The notes beneath the pieces were generated by a model. It was not told the origin of the DNA, ran no database searches, and saw only the letters and a list, made by a program, of their open reading frames with translations. Of a stretch of DNA of 64,000 nucleotides, positions 54,543-64,000 are shown in pieces (the stretch's first letter is position 1; the number at the start of each line of letters is the position of its first letter). The stretch is from Clostridium sp. KNHs214 (GTDB lineage Bacteria; Bacillota; Clostridia; Clostridiales; Clostridiaceae). Both the position numbers and the translations under genes were made by a program. The stretch covers positions 310,001-374,000 of the forward strand of contig NZ_JQMW01000009.1 of the NCBI RefSeq assembly GCF_000744935.1, in the 5' to 3' direction.

Positions 54543-55997
54543 ATGTTTAAATTTAAAAATGAAATGGAAGAACTAATGAATGCCTTTCAAAGGGAGGATG
54601 CCTATACACTGCAGCAAATTATTGAAGCGCCTAAAACAGAAAAATTTGCAAAAGAAATGTCACTTATACTTAGAGATTTAATGGAGGTTTCTCCAAAGAT
54701 AAAGGATTTAGTGACAGAAATATTTAATAATACTACAAAGGTTAGCAATTTTAATGTTCAATTAGCACATCATTCTAAATCACTATACCAATCATCAATG
54801 GGACTTGGGCATGCTACTGAAGAATTATTAGCCGCTTCTGAGGAGATTACTGCTAGTATGAACCAAGTTACAGAAACTATTGTAGATGAAACTAGTGTAG
54901 TAGAAAATATATCAGGTTATACAGAGGATTTAGCTAAGGATTTTGAAAATAATGAAACAATATTAAAGGAAATGGTAGAAGTAAGTGGGGATGTCTATAA
55001 TAAGTCTGGATATATGAAAAAGGACATGGAGAATTTGATAAATATATCTGAGCAGATAAAAAATATTGTAGAGGGTATAAAAAAAATAGCAGATCATACT
55101 AATTTATTGGCTTTAAATGCTAGTATAGAGGCGGCAAGGGCAGGAGAAGGCGGAAGAGGATTTGCTGTGGTTGCGGAAGAGGTAAAAAAATTATCAGAGG
55201 AAACTCGAAATCAACTTGATGAAATGGAAAAATTTATGGGTAATATGGAAGTGGCATCTAAAGATAGTTATGAAAGTATAAATTATACTATTGACTTCAT
55301 AAGTAAATTAAATAATAATACTGATGATATGGAGAAATCCTTTAGTAAGAGCAAAAAGAGCATTAAAACAGTGTTATCTAGTATAGATTCTTTAGCTAGC
55401 AGTATGCAAGAAATTAGTGCTTCAGCAGAAGAAGTTAATGCAGCTATGTCTAACTTTTCTAATAATGCTGAGGATATGACAGTATTGGGTGAGTCATTAT
55501 CAAATCAATCAAAAGAAATAGATGAGATGGCATCAGAAATTGAGAAATTAGATGATGATATATCTAATTTAGCTAAAAAAGGAGGAGAAGTTGTAAATTA
55601 TTCTTTTTTTAAAATTTCCAATGGTAAGTTTATTTCAACTATTGACAATGCGATTTTAGCTCACCAAAAATGGCTAGATGATTTAGTGGTAGAGGTGGAA
55701 AATATGAAAGAGAGACCTTTACAACTAGATGGTCATAAATGTGGATTTGGACATTTTTATTATGCTATAGATCCAAAGGAGGCTAGTATAAAAAAAATAT
55801 GGGATAGTATAGGAGAAGAACATCTTAAATTACATAGTATGGGACACAATGTTAAAGAGAGAGTGAAAGTAGGAGATGAAAAGGGAGCTAGGGAGGCTTT
55901 AAATAATACTAAAGACTTCTCAAAAAAAATTATAAAAAGTTTAGAACTTATAAGAGAAGAATCGAAAATACTTACTGCCGAAAATAAATATATTCTT
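54543..55997 (+). CDS. Soluble chemoreceptor with CZB domain
   Basis: This ~485-residue methyl-accepting protein has no membrane helix. A helical N-terminus leads into a long coiled coil with the signalling tip [20 protein letters not shown] (about residues 180-200) and a C-terminal CZB zinc-binding domain (about 360-460) with its usual ligands in [20 protein letters not shown] and [14 protein letters not shown] receptors respond to zinc or to oxidants such as hypochlorous acid in known cases. ATG 54543 has AGGAGG 6 bases upstream; ATG 54537 abuts it. The stop codon is the TAA ending at 56000. Confidence 0.92.
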
Positions 55998-56037
55998 TAA
56001 AAATATTTTTACATATAAAAATATATGGTAATACCAT

Positions 56038-56080
56038 ACCACTACATGGGAAAAACAATAGTGTAGTGGTTCTTTTTTTA
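56038..56080 (+). terminator. Terminator of the chemoreceptor gene
   Basis: ACCACTACA and TGTAGTGGT pair perfectly around a 15-base loop and are followed by TCTTTTTTT. Confidence 0.9.
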
Positions 56081-56160
56081 CGTCAACTAAAAACATACAA
56101 TGGTATAGAGAAGATTAAGATATAAATATATTAAAAAATTAACCTTGGAGGTAAATATAT

Positions 56161-57060
56161 ATGCAAATAGGAGTTATAATGGGAGGAGTATCTTCCGAAA
56201 GAGAGGTTTCAATGCTTTCTGGAGAAGCTATAATAGAAAATTTAGATAAGAATAAATACGAGGTGCTTCCTATTCCAGTAAATACTCAATATCAACTTAT
56301 TGATATGGTAAAATGTTTGGATTTTGCTTTTATAGCATTGCATGGTCAATTTGGAGAGGATGGCACTATACAGGGAATATTAAAAAGCATGGGGGTTCCA
56401 TTTACAGGCAGTGATGTTTTATCTAGTGCTCTTTGCATGGATAAGAATATAACTAAAGAGCTATTACACACTAAAAATATTAATACTCCCGATTGGGTTA
56501 TGATTAGAAAAGGAAAAGCAATAAATTTTCATGAAATAGAAAGAATTTCATATCCTTTGGTGGTAAAACCTAATAATGGAGGTTCCAGTATAGGAATAAG
56601 TATAGTTAAAAATAGAGAAGAATTTGAAATAGCCATAGAAGAAGCATTTAAATATGATGATGAAGTTATGATAGAACAATATATAGAAGGGGAAGAAATA
56701 ACTTGTTGTATGCTAGACGGAGAGTTACTTCCGGTGTTATCTATAAAGCCTAAGGAAGATATTTGGTTTGATTATAATTCAAAATATACAGAGCAAGGTG
56801 CTGAAGAAGTGGTGGCAGAACTTAACGAAAATATAATGAAGCAGTTAGAGATTATAAGTAAAAAGTGTTGGGGAATTTTTAAGTTAAAAGCCTACGGTAG
56901 AATAGATATGATGATAAAGCATAATAAAGTATATGTACTGGAAATAAATACTTTGCCAGGGATGACAAAAAATAGCCTATTTCCTAAAAGTGCATGGGCT
57001 GCAGGGATGAATTTTAGCCAGCTTTTAGATAAAATAATAGAATGTTCTTTAGAAGAATAA
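56161..57060 (+). CDS. ddl: D-alanine--D-alanine ligase
   Basis: This 299-residue ATP-grasp enzyme joins two D-alanines for peptidoglycan. It has [15 protein letters not shown] near the start, [12 protein letters not shown] (about 60-71), the ATP-grasp block [16 protein letters not shown] (about 130-145) and the C-terminal [11 protein letters not shown], with its magnesium ligands. The length matches short clostridial Ddl proteins. GGAGG precedes the ATG. Nothing suggests D-lactate specificity, since no vanH or vanX lies nearby. Confidence 0.93.
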   Translation: MQIGVIMGGVSSEREVSMLSGEAIIENLDKNKYEVLPIPVNTQYQLIDMVKCLDFAFIALHGQFGEDGTIQGILKSMGVPFTGSDVLSSALCMDKNITKELLHTKNINTPDWVMIRKGKAINFHEIERISYPLVVKPNNGGSSIGISIVKNREEFEIAIEEAFKYDDEVMIEQYIEGEEITCCMLDGELLPVLSIKPKEDIWFDYNSKYTEQGAEEVVAELNENIMKQLEIISKKCWGIFKLKAYGRIDMMIKHNKVYVLEINTLPGMTKNSLFPKSAWAAGMNFSQLLDKIIECSLEE

Positions 57061-57183
57061 TCAATATATTTAGGCACTTAAAATTAAGTTTGTATTTGAA
57101 AGGTCTTTTGTTATTTTTGTATTAGTTGCAAGATAAATCATAAAGAATTAAAATTAGAGATAAACTACAATGTAAATGAGTTT

Positions 57184-57349
57184 AGGCACATTCGGATAAA
57201 TAATAAGTTAGTATGCTAGTATATTTTGCGTCATACTGCGTCAGCAGAACCCGCCGCTAGTATTAAGTATTACTAGCGACAGAACCTGCTTCATTGTCTG
57301 ACACAAAATATACTAGTAGCTTTGACTTGTTATTTCTTTTCATGTACCT
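57184..57349. repeat. Family A palindromic repeat, copy 4
   Basis: This 166-bp copy has the ends AGGCACAT and ATGTACCT. It has a larger central hairpin (CGCTAGTATTAAGTATTACTAGCG) than the other copies, showing that the apex is the variable part of the family. Confidence 0.88.
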
Positions 57350-57398
57350 TATTTCTAATTTGATTTGAAAATATTTTAAAATAGCAAGAGGTGTTTAA

Positions 57399-58847
57399 AT
57401 GCTTTTTAATATAAAATTTCACAAGGGAGAGCCTATATATATTCAACTTTATAAATATATTAAAGATATGATAGATAACGGCATGCTGCCATACTTAAGT
57501 AAGCTTCCTTCTACTAGAGAAATGGCAAGTATTATCAAAATAAGTAGAAGTACAGTTATGAATGTTTATGAAAAGCTAGAAGAGGAAGGGTTAGTTAATA
57601 CATTAAAGGGTAAAGGAACCTTTGTAGCTAAGCTTAATATAAACAATAATAGGGAGTGGAGTATAAATTGGGAAAAAAATTTAAATAACTATGCTGTAGA
57701 AGCTGAAAATATGGATATAATGAAGCATGAAAAACTTTATAAAAAAGGAATGATATCTTTTAAAAGTATGGCTCCAGATGAAAATTATTTTGATATGGAA
57801 GAGGTAAAAAGGGCATTTGCAAATTTAATTTCTGTGGAAGGTAATAGAATTTTAAATTATGGATATGCAAGGGGATATAAACCTTTAATAGGGTTTTTAA
57901 AGGAATACATGAGCGATAAAGGGGTAAATTTAAAAAGCAAAGATATAATAATAACCAATGGTTTCACAGAAGGATTTAATATGGTTTTGTCATCCATTAC
58001 AAAAAGAGGAGATAATATACTATGTGAAAATCCAACCCATAACACAGCAATTAAGATTATGAAGCTTCATGGGTTGAAATTAATAGGTGTACCTATGAAT
58101 AAGGATGGAATGGATATTAAGGCTCTAGAGAAAATATTGAAGGATAATAAAGTAAAGCTTTCTTATTTAATACCATCTTATCATAATCCTACAGGAATAG
58201 TAATGTCATATAAAAGTAGAGAACAGGTTTATAATATTCTTAAAGAATATAATATACCTATAATAGAAGATGGTTTTAATGAAGAATTACAGCATTTGGG
58301 AGCTCACATAGCACCCATGTCCACTATAGCAGGGGAGGAAAATTCTGTAGTTTATATAGGAAGTTTTTCAAAAATATTATTTCCAGGTATTAGAATAGGA
58401 TGGATTTGTGCAGATAGTAAACTTATAGATGCTATGGAAAGTGTTAAAAGGAGTAAAAACATCCATACCTCTGCCTTAGATCAAGGAGTTTTATACCAAT
58501 ATATGTTAAGTGGTGAGTTTTCAAGGTATTTAAAAAGAGTTAGAAATATATACAGAGAAAAATATGATTTAGCTAGAAATTTATCAGAAAAATATATACC
58601 TAATGAATACATATATGGAGATGGTGGACTGTATATATTTATAAAACTAAAAGACATAAATTCAAGAAAGCTTTTGGAAAAGTGTTGTAAAAGAGGTGTT
58701 ATTTTTACTCCGGGAGATATATTTTATACAGACTCAGGAGGAAAGGATACCTTTAGGCTAGCCTTTTCTAGAACATCTCTGGAAGATATAGAAAAAGGCA
58801 TAAAAATAATAGGGGAGGAAGCACAAAGAGAATATATTGTGAAGTAA
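57399..58847 (+). CDS. MocR-type (GntR/aminotransferase) regulator
   Basis: This 482-residue protein fuses a winged-helix GntR domain (about residues 9-75, LPSTREMASIIKISRSTVMNVYEKLEEEGL) to a fold-type I aminotransferase domain (about 110-480) with the PLP lysine Lys325 in GSFSKILFPGIRIGW. MocR proteins sense vitamin B6 or amino-acid derivatives and control neighbouring genes. The target is not obvious here. The ribosome binding site is AGAGGTG. Its last codons (GAATATATTGTGAAGTAA) already resemble the outer end of the palindromic element that follows, so the element may define the gene's C-terminus. Confidence 0.92.
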   Translation: MLFNIKFHKGEPIYIQLYKYIKDMIDNGMLPYLSKLPSTREMASIIKISRSTVMNVYEKLEEEGLVNTLKGKGTFVAKLNINNNREWSINWEKNLNNYAVEAENMDIMKHEKLYKKGMISFKSMAPDENYFDMEEVKRAFANLISVEGNRILNYGYARGYKPLIGFLKEYMSDKGVNLKSKDIIITNGFTEGFNMVLSSITKRGDNILCENPTHNTAIKIMKLHGLKLIGVPMNKDGMDIKALEKILKDNKVKLSYLIPSYHNPTGIVMSYKSREQVYNILKEYNIPIIEDGFNEELQHLGAHIAPMSTIAGEENSVVYIGSFSKILFPGIRIGWICADSKLIDAMESVKRSKNIHTSALDQGVLYQYMLSGEFSRYLKRVRNIYREKYDLARNLSEKYIPNEYIYGDGGLYIFIKLKDINSRKLLEKCCKRGVIFTPGDIFYTDSGGKDTFRLAFSRTSLEDIEKGIKIIGEEAQREYIVK

Positions 58848-58848
58848 G

Positions 58849-59175
58849 TGCCGTAAGAAAAATCTGTCTTTAAGTCCACAATAAATATATTTTCTTAGAC
58901 TGTTCGCAGTACGCCAAAAAATTCTAATGTTTTCAAATTCCAATACCCTAAAGCTTTCAAACTCGCTTCTGACGGCGCTCAAACAATGAAAGCTTCTTAA
59001 CGGGTATTGAAATTTGAAAACAAAGAATTTCTAAGGCTAGCTCAATAGTCTAAGAAAATATATTTATTGTTACCTTAAAGACAGATTTTTCAGTTCATGC
59101 GTACATTGCTTCTAGGGGAGATGGCCTACTAAAGGATGATTTTCCTCCGCTACGCTATGGAAAATCTTTAATTTA
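58849..59175. repeat. Left arm of a large inverted-repeat element (family C)
   Basis: The arm starts AGTGCCGTAAGAAAAATC. Its first ~250 bases form a palindrome: AAAAATCTGTCTTTAAG, ACAATAAATATATTTTC and TTCAAATTCCAATACCC are each repeated inverted near 59090, 59070 and 58990. A segment with CTAAAGGATGATTTTCCTCC follows. The whole arm recurs inverted at 60225-60541. Confidence 0.85.
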
Positions 59176-59288
59176 TATCTCACATTTCGCAGGTTAAAAT
59201 TACCTATTAAATAATTTCTAAAAATATATCTCTAAACAAGATTATTTGATATTATTAAATTTACAAAACTTAGTTTAGAGGAATCAAG

Positions 59289-59876
59289 ATGAATATTAAA
59301 AATATAATGAATTCAATCGATGGACCTATTCCTTTAATTTTGAAATACTGTAGAAAATTAAAAATCGGTGAATATATAAACCGACAGGTTGCTTATGATG
59401 ATAATAAACGAATTGTCTCACCAGGTACAGCTGTAGAAGCTTTAATTGCAAATATACTTACAAATCGGAAGGCTCTTTATAAAATTGATGAATTTTATGC
59501 TGAAAAGGATGTTGAAACAAATTTTAAAAGATTCCTATTTTATTGATGAAATATATTTAAAAACATCTAGTCGTATAGAGGCTTTAGGATATGTTTTTCT
59601 ATTTGCACTTATGGTATATATACATTAATAGAAAGAGATGTTAGAAAATCTTTAAAAGAAAACAAAGAACCATTAATTATTCCAGGTAAAGTGAAAACCC
59701 ATGCCCCTACGGGGAAAAACATTTTAGAGCTTTTAGAAAATATAATAGTTTCTATAATTACATTTGAAGATGGTTCTATACAACGTATTATTGGCAATAA
59801 ACTCAATGGTAATATTCAAAGACTTCTTAAGTTATCAGGGTTTTGTGAAAATATATATACTCAGGATTATATTTAA
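59289..59876 (+). pseudogene. Decayed IS1634-type transposase
   Basis: The first frame (59289-59546) gives the N-terminal domain typical of IS1634-like transposases (GPIPLILKYCRKLKIGEYIN...ALIANILTNRKALYKIDEF). The reading then jumps frame (SRIEALGYVFLFALMVY near 59570-59620) and again (LIERDVRKSLKENKEPLIIPG to YTQDYI, ending 59876), which is the family C-terminus. Such enzymes are usually over 500 residues; about 195 codons remain, so the central catalytic part is mostly deleted and at least two frameshifts are present. It cannot be active. Confidence 0.85.
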
Positions 59877-60224
59877 CATTAATTTATAATAATCAATTTA
59901 TAGAAAAATGACCCATTTAAGGGCCTAGATAGATGCGAATTTTTTTGCATATGAGGGAAAATATTCTCAATTTTGTTACCTAAAGTACACATTAGATTTT
60001 AACGGTAATGAAAATTATGCGTTAGTTATAAAATCAAATAAAATAATTTATTGGTATTTTATACATGCGAAATATAAGTTATATAAATCCTAATCATGCC
60101 TACGTATTTAAGGTGGCTAGCACCAATAAAAGATTTTTAAAGCGCTAAAGAGAAAAGCTAAAACTATTTTATTTAATGAAATAATTTTAACTTTTTCATT
60201 TTACTTTTTTATCTAAACTAAATA

Positions 60225-60541
60225 TTTTCCATAACGTAGTGGAGGAAAATCATCCTTTAGTTAGCTGTATTCCCCCATAGATAGCTTATGCATGAACCGA
60301 AAAATCACACTTTAAGGGAGTAAAAAAATTGGAATTGGGGACTATGGAACTAGCTTTAGAACTTCTTATGTTTGCAGATTTCAATTCCCGTTAAGAAACC
60401 TTCTTGTTTGAGGGACGCAAGGAGCGAGTTAAGGTTTTAGGGAATTGAAATCTGCAAACATGTAGAAGTTCTTAGCGTATTGTGATTAGTCCCAAATTAC
60501 AATTATTTCACGGACTTAAAGTGTGATTTTTCTTACGGCAC
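60225..60541. repeat. Right arm of the large inverted-repeat element (family C)
   Basis: Read on the minus strand it follows the plan of the left arm: AGTGCCGTAAGAAAAATC, a ~250-bp palindrome (AAAATCACACTTTAAG, ATGTTTGCAGATTTCAATTC repeated inverted), then GGTTCATGCATA and CTAAAGGATGATTTTCCTCC. The inner sequence differs from the left arm in many places, so the arms are old, diverged relatives. Confidence 0.85.
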
Positions 60542-60557
60542 TTGTTTCACAATATTC

Positions 60558-61844
60558 TTATTTGCAGATCATTATGTCTAGGATAAGTTTATCTGTTTCG
60601 CTCATGCCTTTAGCACCTATTTCAGCTATATTTTTAATAGTTTTTTCTATGTCTTTGTCTATAATTCCGTCTTTTTCTGATATTTCTATGCCTTCCATAG
60701 CTAATAGTGAAGATTGGATAGCAGCACTTACACCGGTGGAAACTTTTAGAGCACAACCAGTTTTAGCACCATCACATATCATACCAGCTATGTTTCCAGC
60801 CATGTTTTTAATGGAATAAATTACATTTTGTAAGTTTCCACCCATAAGATAAGTTATTCCGCAACTAGCTCCAGAAGAAGCAACTACGCAACCACATAGA
60901 GCAGAAAGTCTTCCTAGATAAGATTTAATGTGTATAGCTACTAAGTTAGCTAAAACTAAAGCTCTAGCTAGTTTTTCTTCGCTTACATTTAATTTCTCGG
61001 CAACAGCTACTACAGGCATCATAACTGTAATACCTTGGTTTCCACTACCGGAATTACTCATAACAGGAAGCATGCATCCTGCCATTCTAGCATCAGAAGC
61101 AGCTGCAGTTACAGCCATGGCGTAATTTTGTAAATCATTGCTTAATATTCCTGCATTTACTTTATTTAATAAAGTTTTCCCTACTTTAAGACCATAATCA
61201 TTTTTTAATCCATCTAAAGAGATAGCTTTATTCATTTTTGCTCCTTCTAATATAAACTTTATGTCTTCAAAATCTGTAGCAAGGGCAAAATTATATATTT
61301 CATCCACCGTAGTATGTTCATATGAATTTGTGTCTTCAGCAGCAGTGCTACTTTCTGCATCTTCATTTTTATAGATATATTTACCATCCGCGTTTATAGA
61401 TACTATATTTGAATGTTTATCTTTTATTACAACTGTTGCATTATGATCACCGTTAGAAACAGTAACTTCTACGTATAATTTTTCAGGCACATTTTTTGCA
61501 GTTACATATACTCTACCTTGTTCAAGGAATTTCTTTGATTTTTCTATGTCTTCCTTAGTTATATCTTTTAGTACCTCAAGTACAGCTTCAGAGTTTCCGC
61601 CTATAGCTCCTAGAGCGGCTGCTATATCTAATCCCACCATTCCAGTGCCAGGTATTCCAACACCCATGCCATTTTTTAATATATTAGGACTTACAAAAAC
61701 TTTTATTTTTTCAGGATAAAGATTAAGTTCCTTACAAGCTCTACTTGATGCTAATGCTACTGCTATTGGTTCAGTACATCCTAAAGCTGGAACCACTTCA
61801 TTTTTTAATAATCCTATAAAATACTCTTTATCATTAATTTTCAT
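60558..61844 (-). CDS. cyuA: UPF0597/CyuA-family enzyme, probable L-cysteine desulfidase
   Basis: This 428-residue cytoplasmic enzyme belongs to the UPF0597 (YhaM/CyuA) family, related to the serine dehydratase alpha chain. The N-terminal ALGCTEPIAVALASS carries Cys23; further conserved cysteines lie in LSALCGCVVASSGASCG and MICDGAKTGC, which fit an iron-sulfur cluster. E. coli CyuA degrades L-cysteine under anaerobic conditions; serine or other amino acids are possible here. AAGGAAGGGA precedes the ATG. It is read from a sigma-54 promoter, divergent from a sigma-54 activator. Confidence 0.85.
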   Translation of the reverse strand: MKINDKEYFIGLLKNEVVPALGCTEPIAVALASSRACKELNLYPEKIKVFVSPNILKNGMGVGIPGTGMVGLDIAAALGAIGGNSEAVLEVLKDITKEDIEKSKKFLEQGRVYVTAKNVPEKLYVEVTVSNGDHNATVVIKDKHSNIVSINADGKYIYKNEDAESSTAAEDTNSYEHTTVDEIYNFALATDFEDIKFILEGAKMNKAISLDGLKNDYGLKVGKTLLNKVNAGILSNDLQNYAMAVTAAASDARMAGCMLPVMSNSGSGNQGITVMMPVVAVAEKLNVSEEKLARALVLANLVAIHIKSYLGRLSALCGCVVASSGASCGITYLMGGNLQNVIYSIKNMAGNIAGMICDGAKTGCALKVSTGVSAAIQSSLLAMEGIEISEKDGIIDKDIEKTIKNIAEIGAKGMSETDKLILDIMICK

Positions 61845-61898
61845 TTATAATTCATCCCTTCCTAAAAATCTTGTAATACAATCATATATGTTTAATAA

Positions 61899-61914
61899 AG
61901 CAAAATGTATGCCA
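61899..61914 (-). promoter_or_regulatory. Sigma-54 promoter of cyuA
   Basis: On the minus strand TGGCAT-N5-TTGCT matches the -24/-12 consensus, with exactly 10 bases between GG and GC. It lies ~55 bases before the cyuA ATG, and the divergent gene codes for a sigma-54 activator. Confidence 0.88.
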
Positions 61915-62069
61915 AAATAAATTTATATTAAATTTTATTAATGAATAATTTTGAAAAGATATAATCTTTTGTTTTATTTTAGATAATGAGATAAAATATA
62001 ATAATAAATATATATTGCTATGTTTTATTAAATAACGTCATTATAAAAGTAATTAAGGAGAGATGGAGT

Positions 62070-64000
62070 ATGCAATCCATAGGTATAGTTACTGATAGTA
62101 ATTCTAGAGTGGCAAGGTTTTTAAAGGACAATTTAAAGGAAGTATTAGGAGATTTTGTTCATATAAATAATTACTATATAAGAGAGCTTAAACAGGAGCA
62201 GATTATTAGAGATCAAGTAGTGCTATTCATGATTAAAGAAAGAGCATTAAGCATAAAAAAGTTTATAAGTAGTAAAAGTAAAATTTTGATTATAAGAAGA
62301 ACTATACTAGAAAATGAAGTTTATAAGTTATTTTCTATTCCTGATGACAATAACGTTTTGGTTGTTAATGATAATGACGAAACTACGTTGGAAACTTTAT
62401 CTTTGTTTTATGAATTGGGAATAAATCATCTTAATTTAATTCCATATGAGGAAGGAAAAATCTATGATAATGTAAATGTAGCAGTTACACCAAGTGAATC
62501 ATGGAGGGTACCTTCCTATATAAATAAAATAATTGATTTAGGCGATAGGTATATTGATGTATCCACTTTTTTTCAAATAATAAGTGCATTATCTTTGCAC
62601 AATGATGAAATAGGAAGAAATTTAATTAAGTACTCTGAAAAAATAGTTAGTTTAGATGGGGGAATAAGAGATAATTACAAGGAGCTTTTTATAAAAAATA
62701 TTGAATTAGATATTGTAATAAATCTTTCTAAAAATGGAATAGCACTTACCAATACTAAGGGGGTCATAACAGTATGTAACAAGAGTTTTGAAGATATGTT
62801 TGCTCTAAAGGAACATGTAGAAGGTAAGTTAGTTGAAAACGTATTTAAAGGTGAGTTAGAAAAAATAATAATCGAAGAAGAGATATTTGATGAAGTTTTT
62901 GTTTATAAAAATAGATATATAAATGCTAACAAGAGAATTATACATTATCTAGGAGTGGAGATGGGAACTTACTATAATCTGCAGGAAATTACGTATATAA
63001 AGCAATTAGAGCAGAATTTAAGTCAAAAGATAAGAGAGAAGGGACAGGTAGCTAGATATACGTTTAATGATATACAAACTAAGTCAAAGATTATGAATGA
63101 ATGTGTAGATTTGGCAAAAAAGATTTCTAAATCTGATTTGACAGTACTTATAATGGGAGAAAGTGGTACCGGAAAAGAGTTGATGTCGCAATCTATACAT
63201 AATAATTCTGCAAGGGCTAAACAGCCATTTGTAGCAGTTAACTGTGCTGCCATGCCTGAAAATTTATTGGAAAGTGAATTGTTCGGATATGAAAGAGGAG
63301 CTTTCACAGGAGCACTAAAGGAAGGAAAAAAGGGACTTTTTGAGCAAGCTAATAATGGCACTATATTTTTAGATGAAATAGGAGATATGCCAGTGCTTCT
63401 TCAGACAAAGCTTTTAAGAGTTTTGCAAGAGAGACAGGTTATGAGGATAGGAGCTCAAAAGGTAATAGATATAAATGTAAGGGTAATAGCTGCTACTAAT
63501 AGAAACTTACTTCAAATGATAAAAGAAGGAAAGTTCAGAGAAGATTTATACTACAGACTGAATGTTTTACCTATAAATATACCATCTTTGAGAGAAAGAA
63601 AGGAAGATATATTAGAATTATTAAAATATTTTATGGATAAGGATTTAAATATAACAAATGAAGCAAAGCAAGCTATATGTAAGTATGATTGGCCAGGTAA
63701 TATACGAGAACTTCAAAATGCAGCTTCATACATATCCTTAATGTGCAAAGATGAAGTTACTGTTTATAATTTACCTTTTAATATTATTAATGATGAAAAA
63801 AAAGAAAAGAATAAATTAAATTACCAAGAAATGAATGAAATTTGCAGTGAAGAGGTTTATATATTAAAAAGTAAATGTGATTTTGAAAAAACTTTAGAAG
63901 TACTTAATATACTGAATGCATTTAGTATACGTGGAGAATCCTTGGGGAGAAATAAGCTTTTAATAATATTGAGAGAAAAAAATATAGAAACTAAAGAAGG
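62070..64000 (+). CDS. Sigma-54-dependent transcriptional activator, 3' end outside window
   Basis: The frame is open from ATG 62070 (GGAG upstream) to the window end, at least 643 residues. The N-terminal ~190 residues resemble a PrpR-type sensor domain ([14 protein letters not shown]..., [12 protein letters not shown]). A PAS-like domain follows (about 205-310, [19 protein letters not shown]). The AAA+ domain (about 330-570) has Walker A GESGTGKE (363-370), GAFTGA (410-415), which contacts sigma-54, and Walker [12 protein letters not shown]. The DNA-binding HTH would lie at or past the window end. It probably activates cyuA, whose sigma-54 promoter lies in the shared intergenic region, in response to an amino acid. 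Confidence 0.93.
   Translation, partial: MQSIGIVTDSNSRVARFLKDNLKEVLGDFVHINNYYIRELKQEQIIRDQVVLFMIKERALSIKKFISSKSKILIIRRTILENEVYKLFSIPDDNNVLVVNDNDETTLETLSLFYELGINHLNLIPYEEGKIYDNVNVAVTPSESWRVPSYINKIIDLGDRYIDVSTFFQIISALSLHNDEIGRNLIKYSEKIVSLDGGIRDNYKELFIKNIELDIVINLSKNGIALTNTKGVITVCNKSFEDMFALKEHVEGKLVENVFKGELEKIIIEEEIFDEVFVYKNRYINANKRIIHYLGVEMGTYYNLQEITYIKQLEQNLSQKIREKGQVARYTFNDIQTKSKIMNECVDLAKKISKSDLTVLIMGESGTGKELMSQSIHNNSARAKQPFVAVNCAAMPENLLESELFGYERGAFTGALKEGKKGLFEQANNGTIFLDEIGDMPVLLQTKLLRVLQERQVMRIGAQKVIDINVRVIAATNRNLLQMIKEGKFREDLYYRLNVLPINIPSLRERKEDILELLKYFMDKDLNITNEAKQAICKYDWPGNIRELQNAASYISLMCKDEVTVYNLPFNIINDEKKEKNKLNYQEMNEICSEEVYILKSKCDFEKTLEVLNILNAFSIRGESLGRNKLLIILREKNIETKE

Noticed and set aside
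56161-57060. Ddl as a vancomycin-resistance D-Ala-D-Lac ligase
   Set aside because: There are no vanH, vanX or vanRS genes nearby, and the sequence fits a housekeeping ligase. The VanZ-like gene is 27 kb away and belongs to a broad family.
2543-57349. Family A repeats as a possible CRISPR array
   Set aside because: The copies are tens of kilobases apart, long and internally palindromic, with no spacers and no cas genes nearby.

Overview
The window looks like chromosomal DNA of a low-GC Clostridium sensu stricto, probably close to proteolytic C. botulinum / C. sporogenes. The reasons are the very AT-rich base composition, strong AGGAGG-type ribosome binding sites with many GTG and TTG starts, a clostridial V-type ATPase operon, a yjdF gene with a structured leader, mnmH, and a CyuA-type enzyme under a sigma-54 activator. 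I see no tRNA, rRNA or CRISPR array. The species call is inference.

Layout. 1-4.1 kb: the end of a large unrecognised beta-rich protein and two small unrecognised genes, one lying exactly between two inverted copies of a ~155-bp palindromic repeat (family A). 4.4-11.3 kb: a LacI-type regulator, a fumarate-reductase remnant, and the sialic acid catabolic cluster (nanA lyase, SSS-family transporter, YhcH-type protein, nanE, nanK). An operator lies between the -35 and -10 of the nanA promoter and an identical one lies 157 bp downstream. 11.4-16.7 kb: a papain-fold hydrolase, a small protein, and a heterodimeric multidrug-type ABC exporter preceded by two leader peptides and terminator hairpins, as in an attenuator. 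16.7-17.9 kb: a strongly folded segment, an ECF transporter S component and a methyltransferase. 18.2-22.5 kb: a secreted 150-aa protein followed, after a hairpin, by three membrane proteins, an ABC ATPase and a membrane-anchored protein. This is a self-contained cassette of unknown role, perhaps bacteriocin-like or stress-related.

22.9-37 kb: two ABC-F ATPases, acetyltransferases, a single-gene IS66-type insertion (perfect 13-bp inverted repeats, 9-bp direct repeats, but a nonsense codon in the transposase), VanZ, yjdF with a candidate riboswitch, a DUF5694 protein, a maltose O-acetyltransferase homologue, a nucleotidyltransferase-fold protein, a decayed dicarboxylate symporter and an ArAE-type exporter. 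This is the most rearranged part, with repeats of families A and B. 37-47 kb: a MtaA/UroD-like protein and a complete V-ATPase operon (G/H-C-I-K-F-E-A-B-D) with a good sigma-A promoter and five non-ATG starts among nine genes. 47-58.8 kb: mnmH, a ZIP metal transporter, phosphohexomutase, MATE efflux, DUF1292, a soluble CZB chemoreceptor, a Ddl-type ligase and a MocR-type regulator.

58.8-60.5 kb: two long palindromes, each followed by a shared ~85-bp segment, form a long inverted repeat around a decayed IS1634-type transposase. 60.6-64 kb: a UPF0597/CyuA enzyme read leftwards from a near-consensus sigma-54 promoter, and a divergent sigma-54 activator cut by the window end. Together these genes cover scavenging of host sugars, ion-motive force, drug export and ribosome protection, and amino-acid breakdown, with MITE-like elements between many of them.
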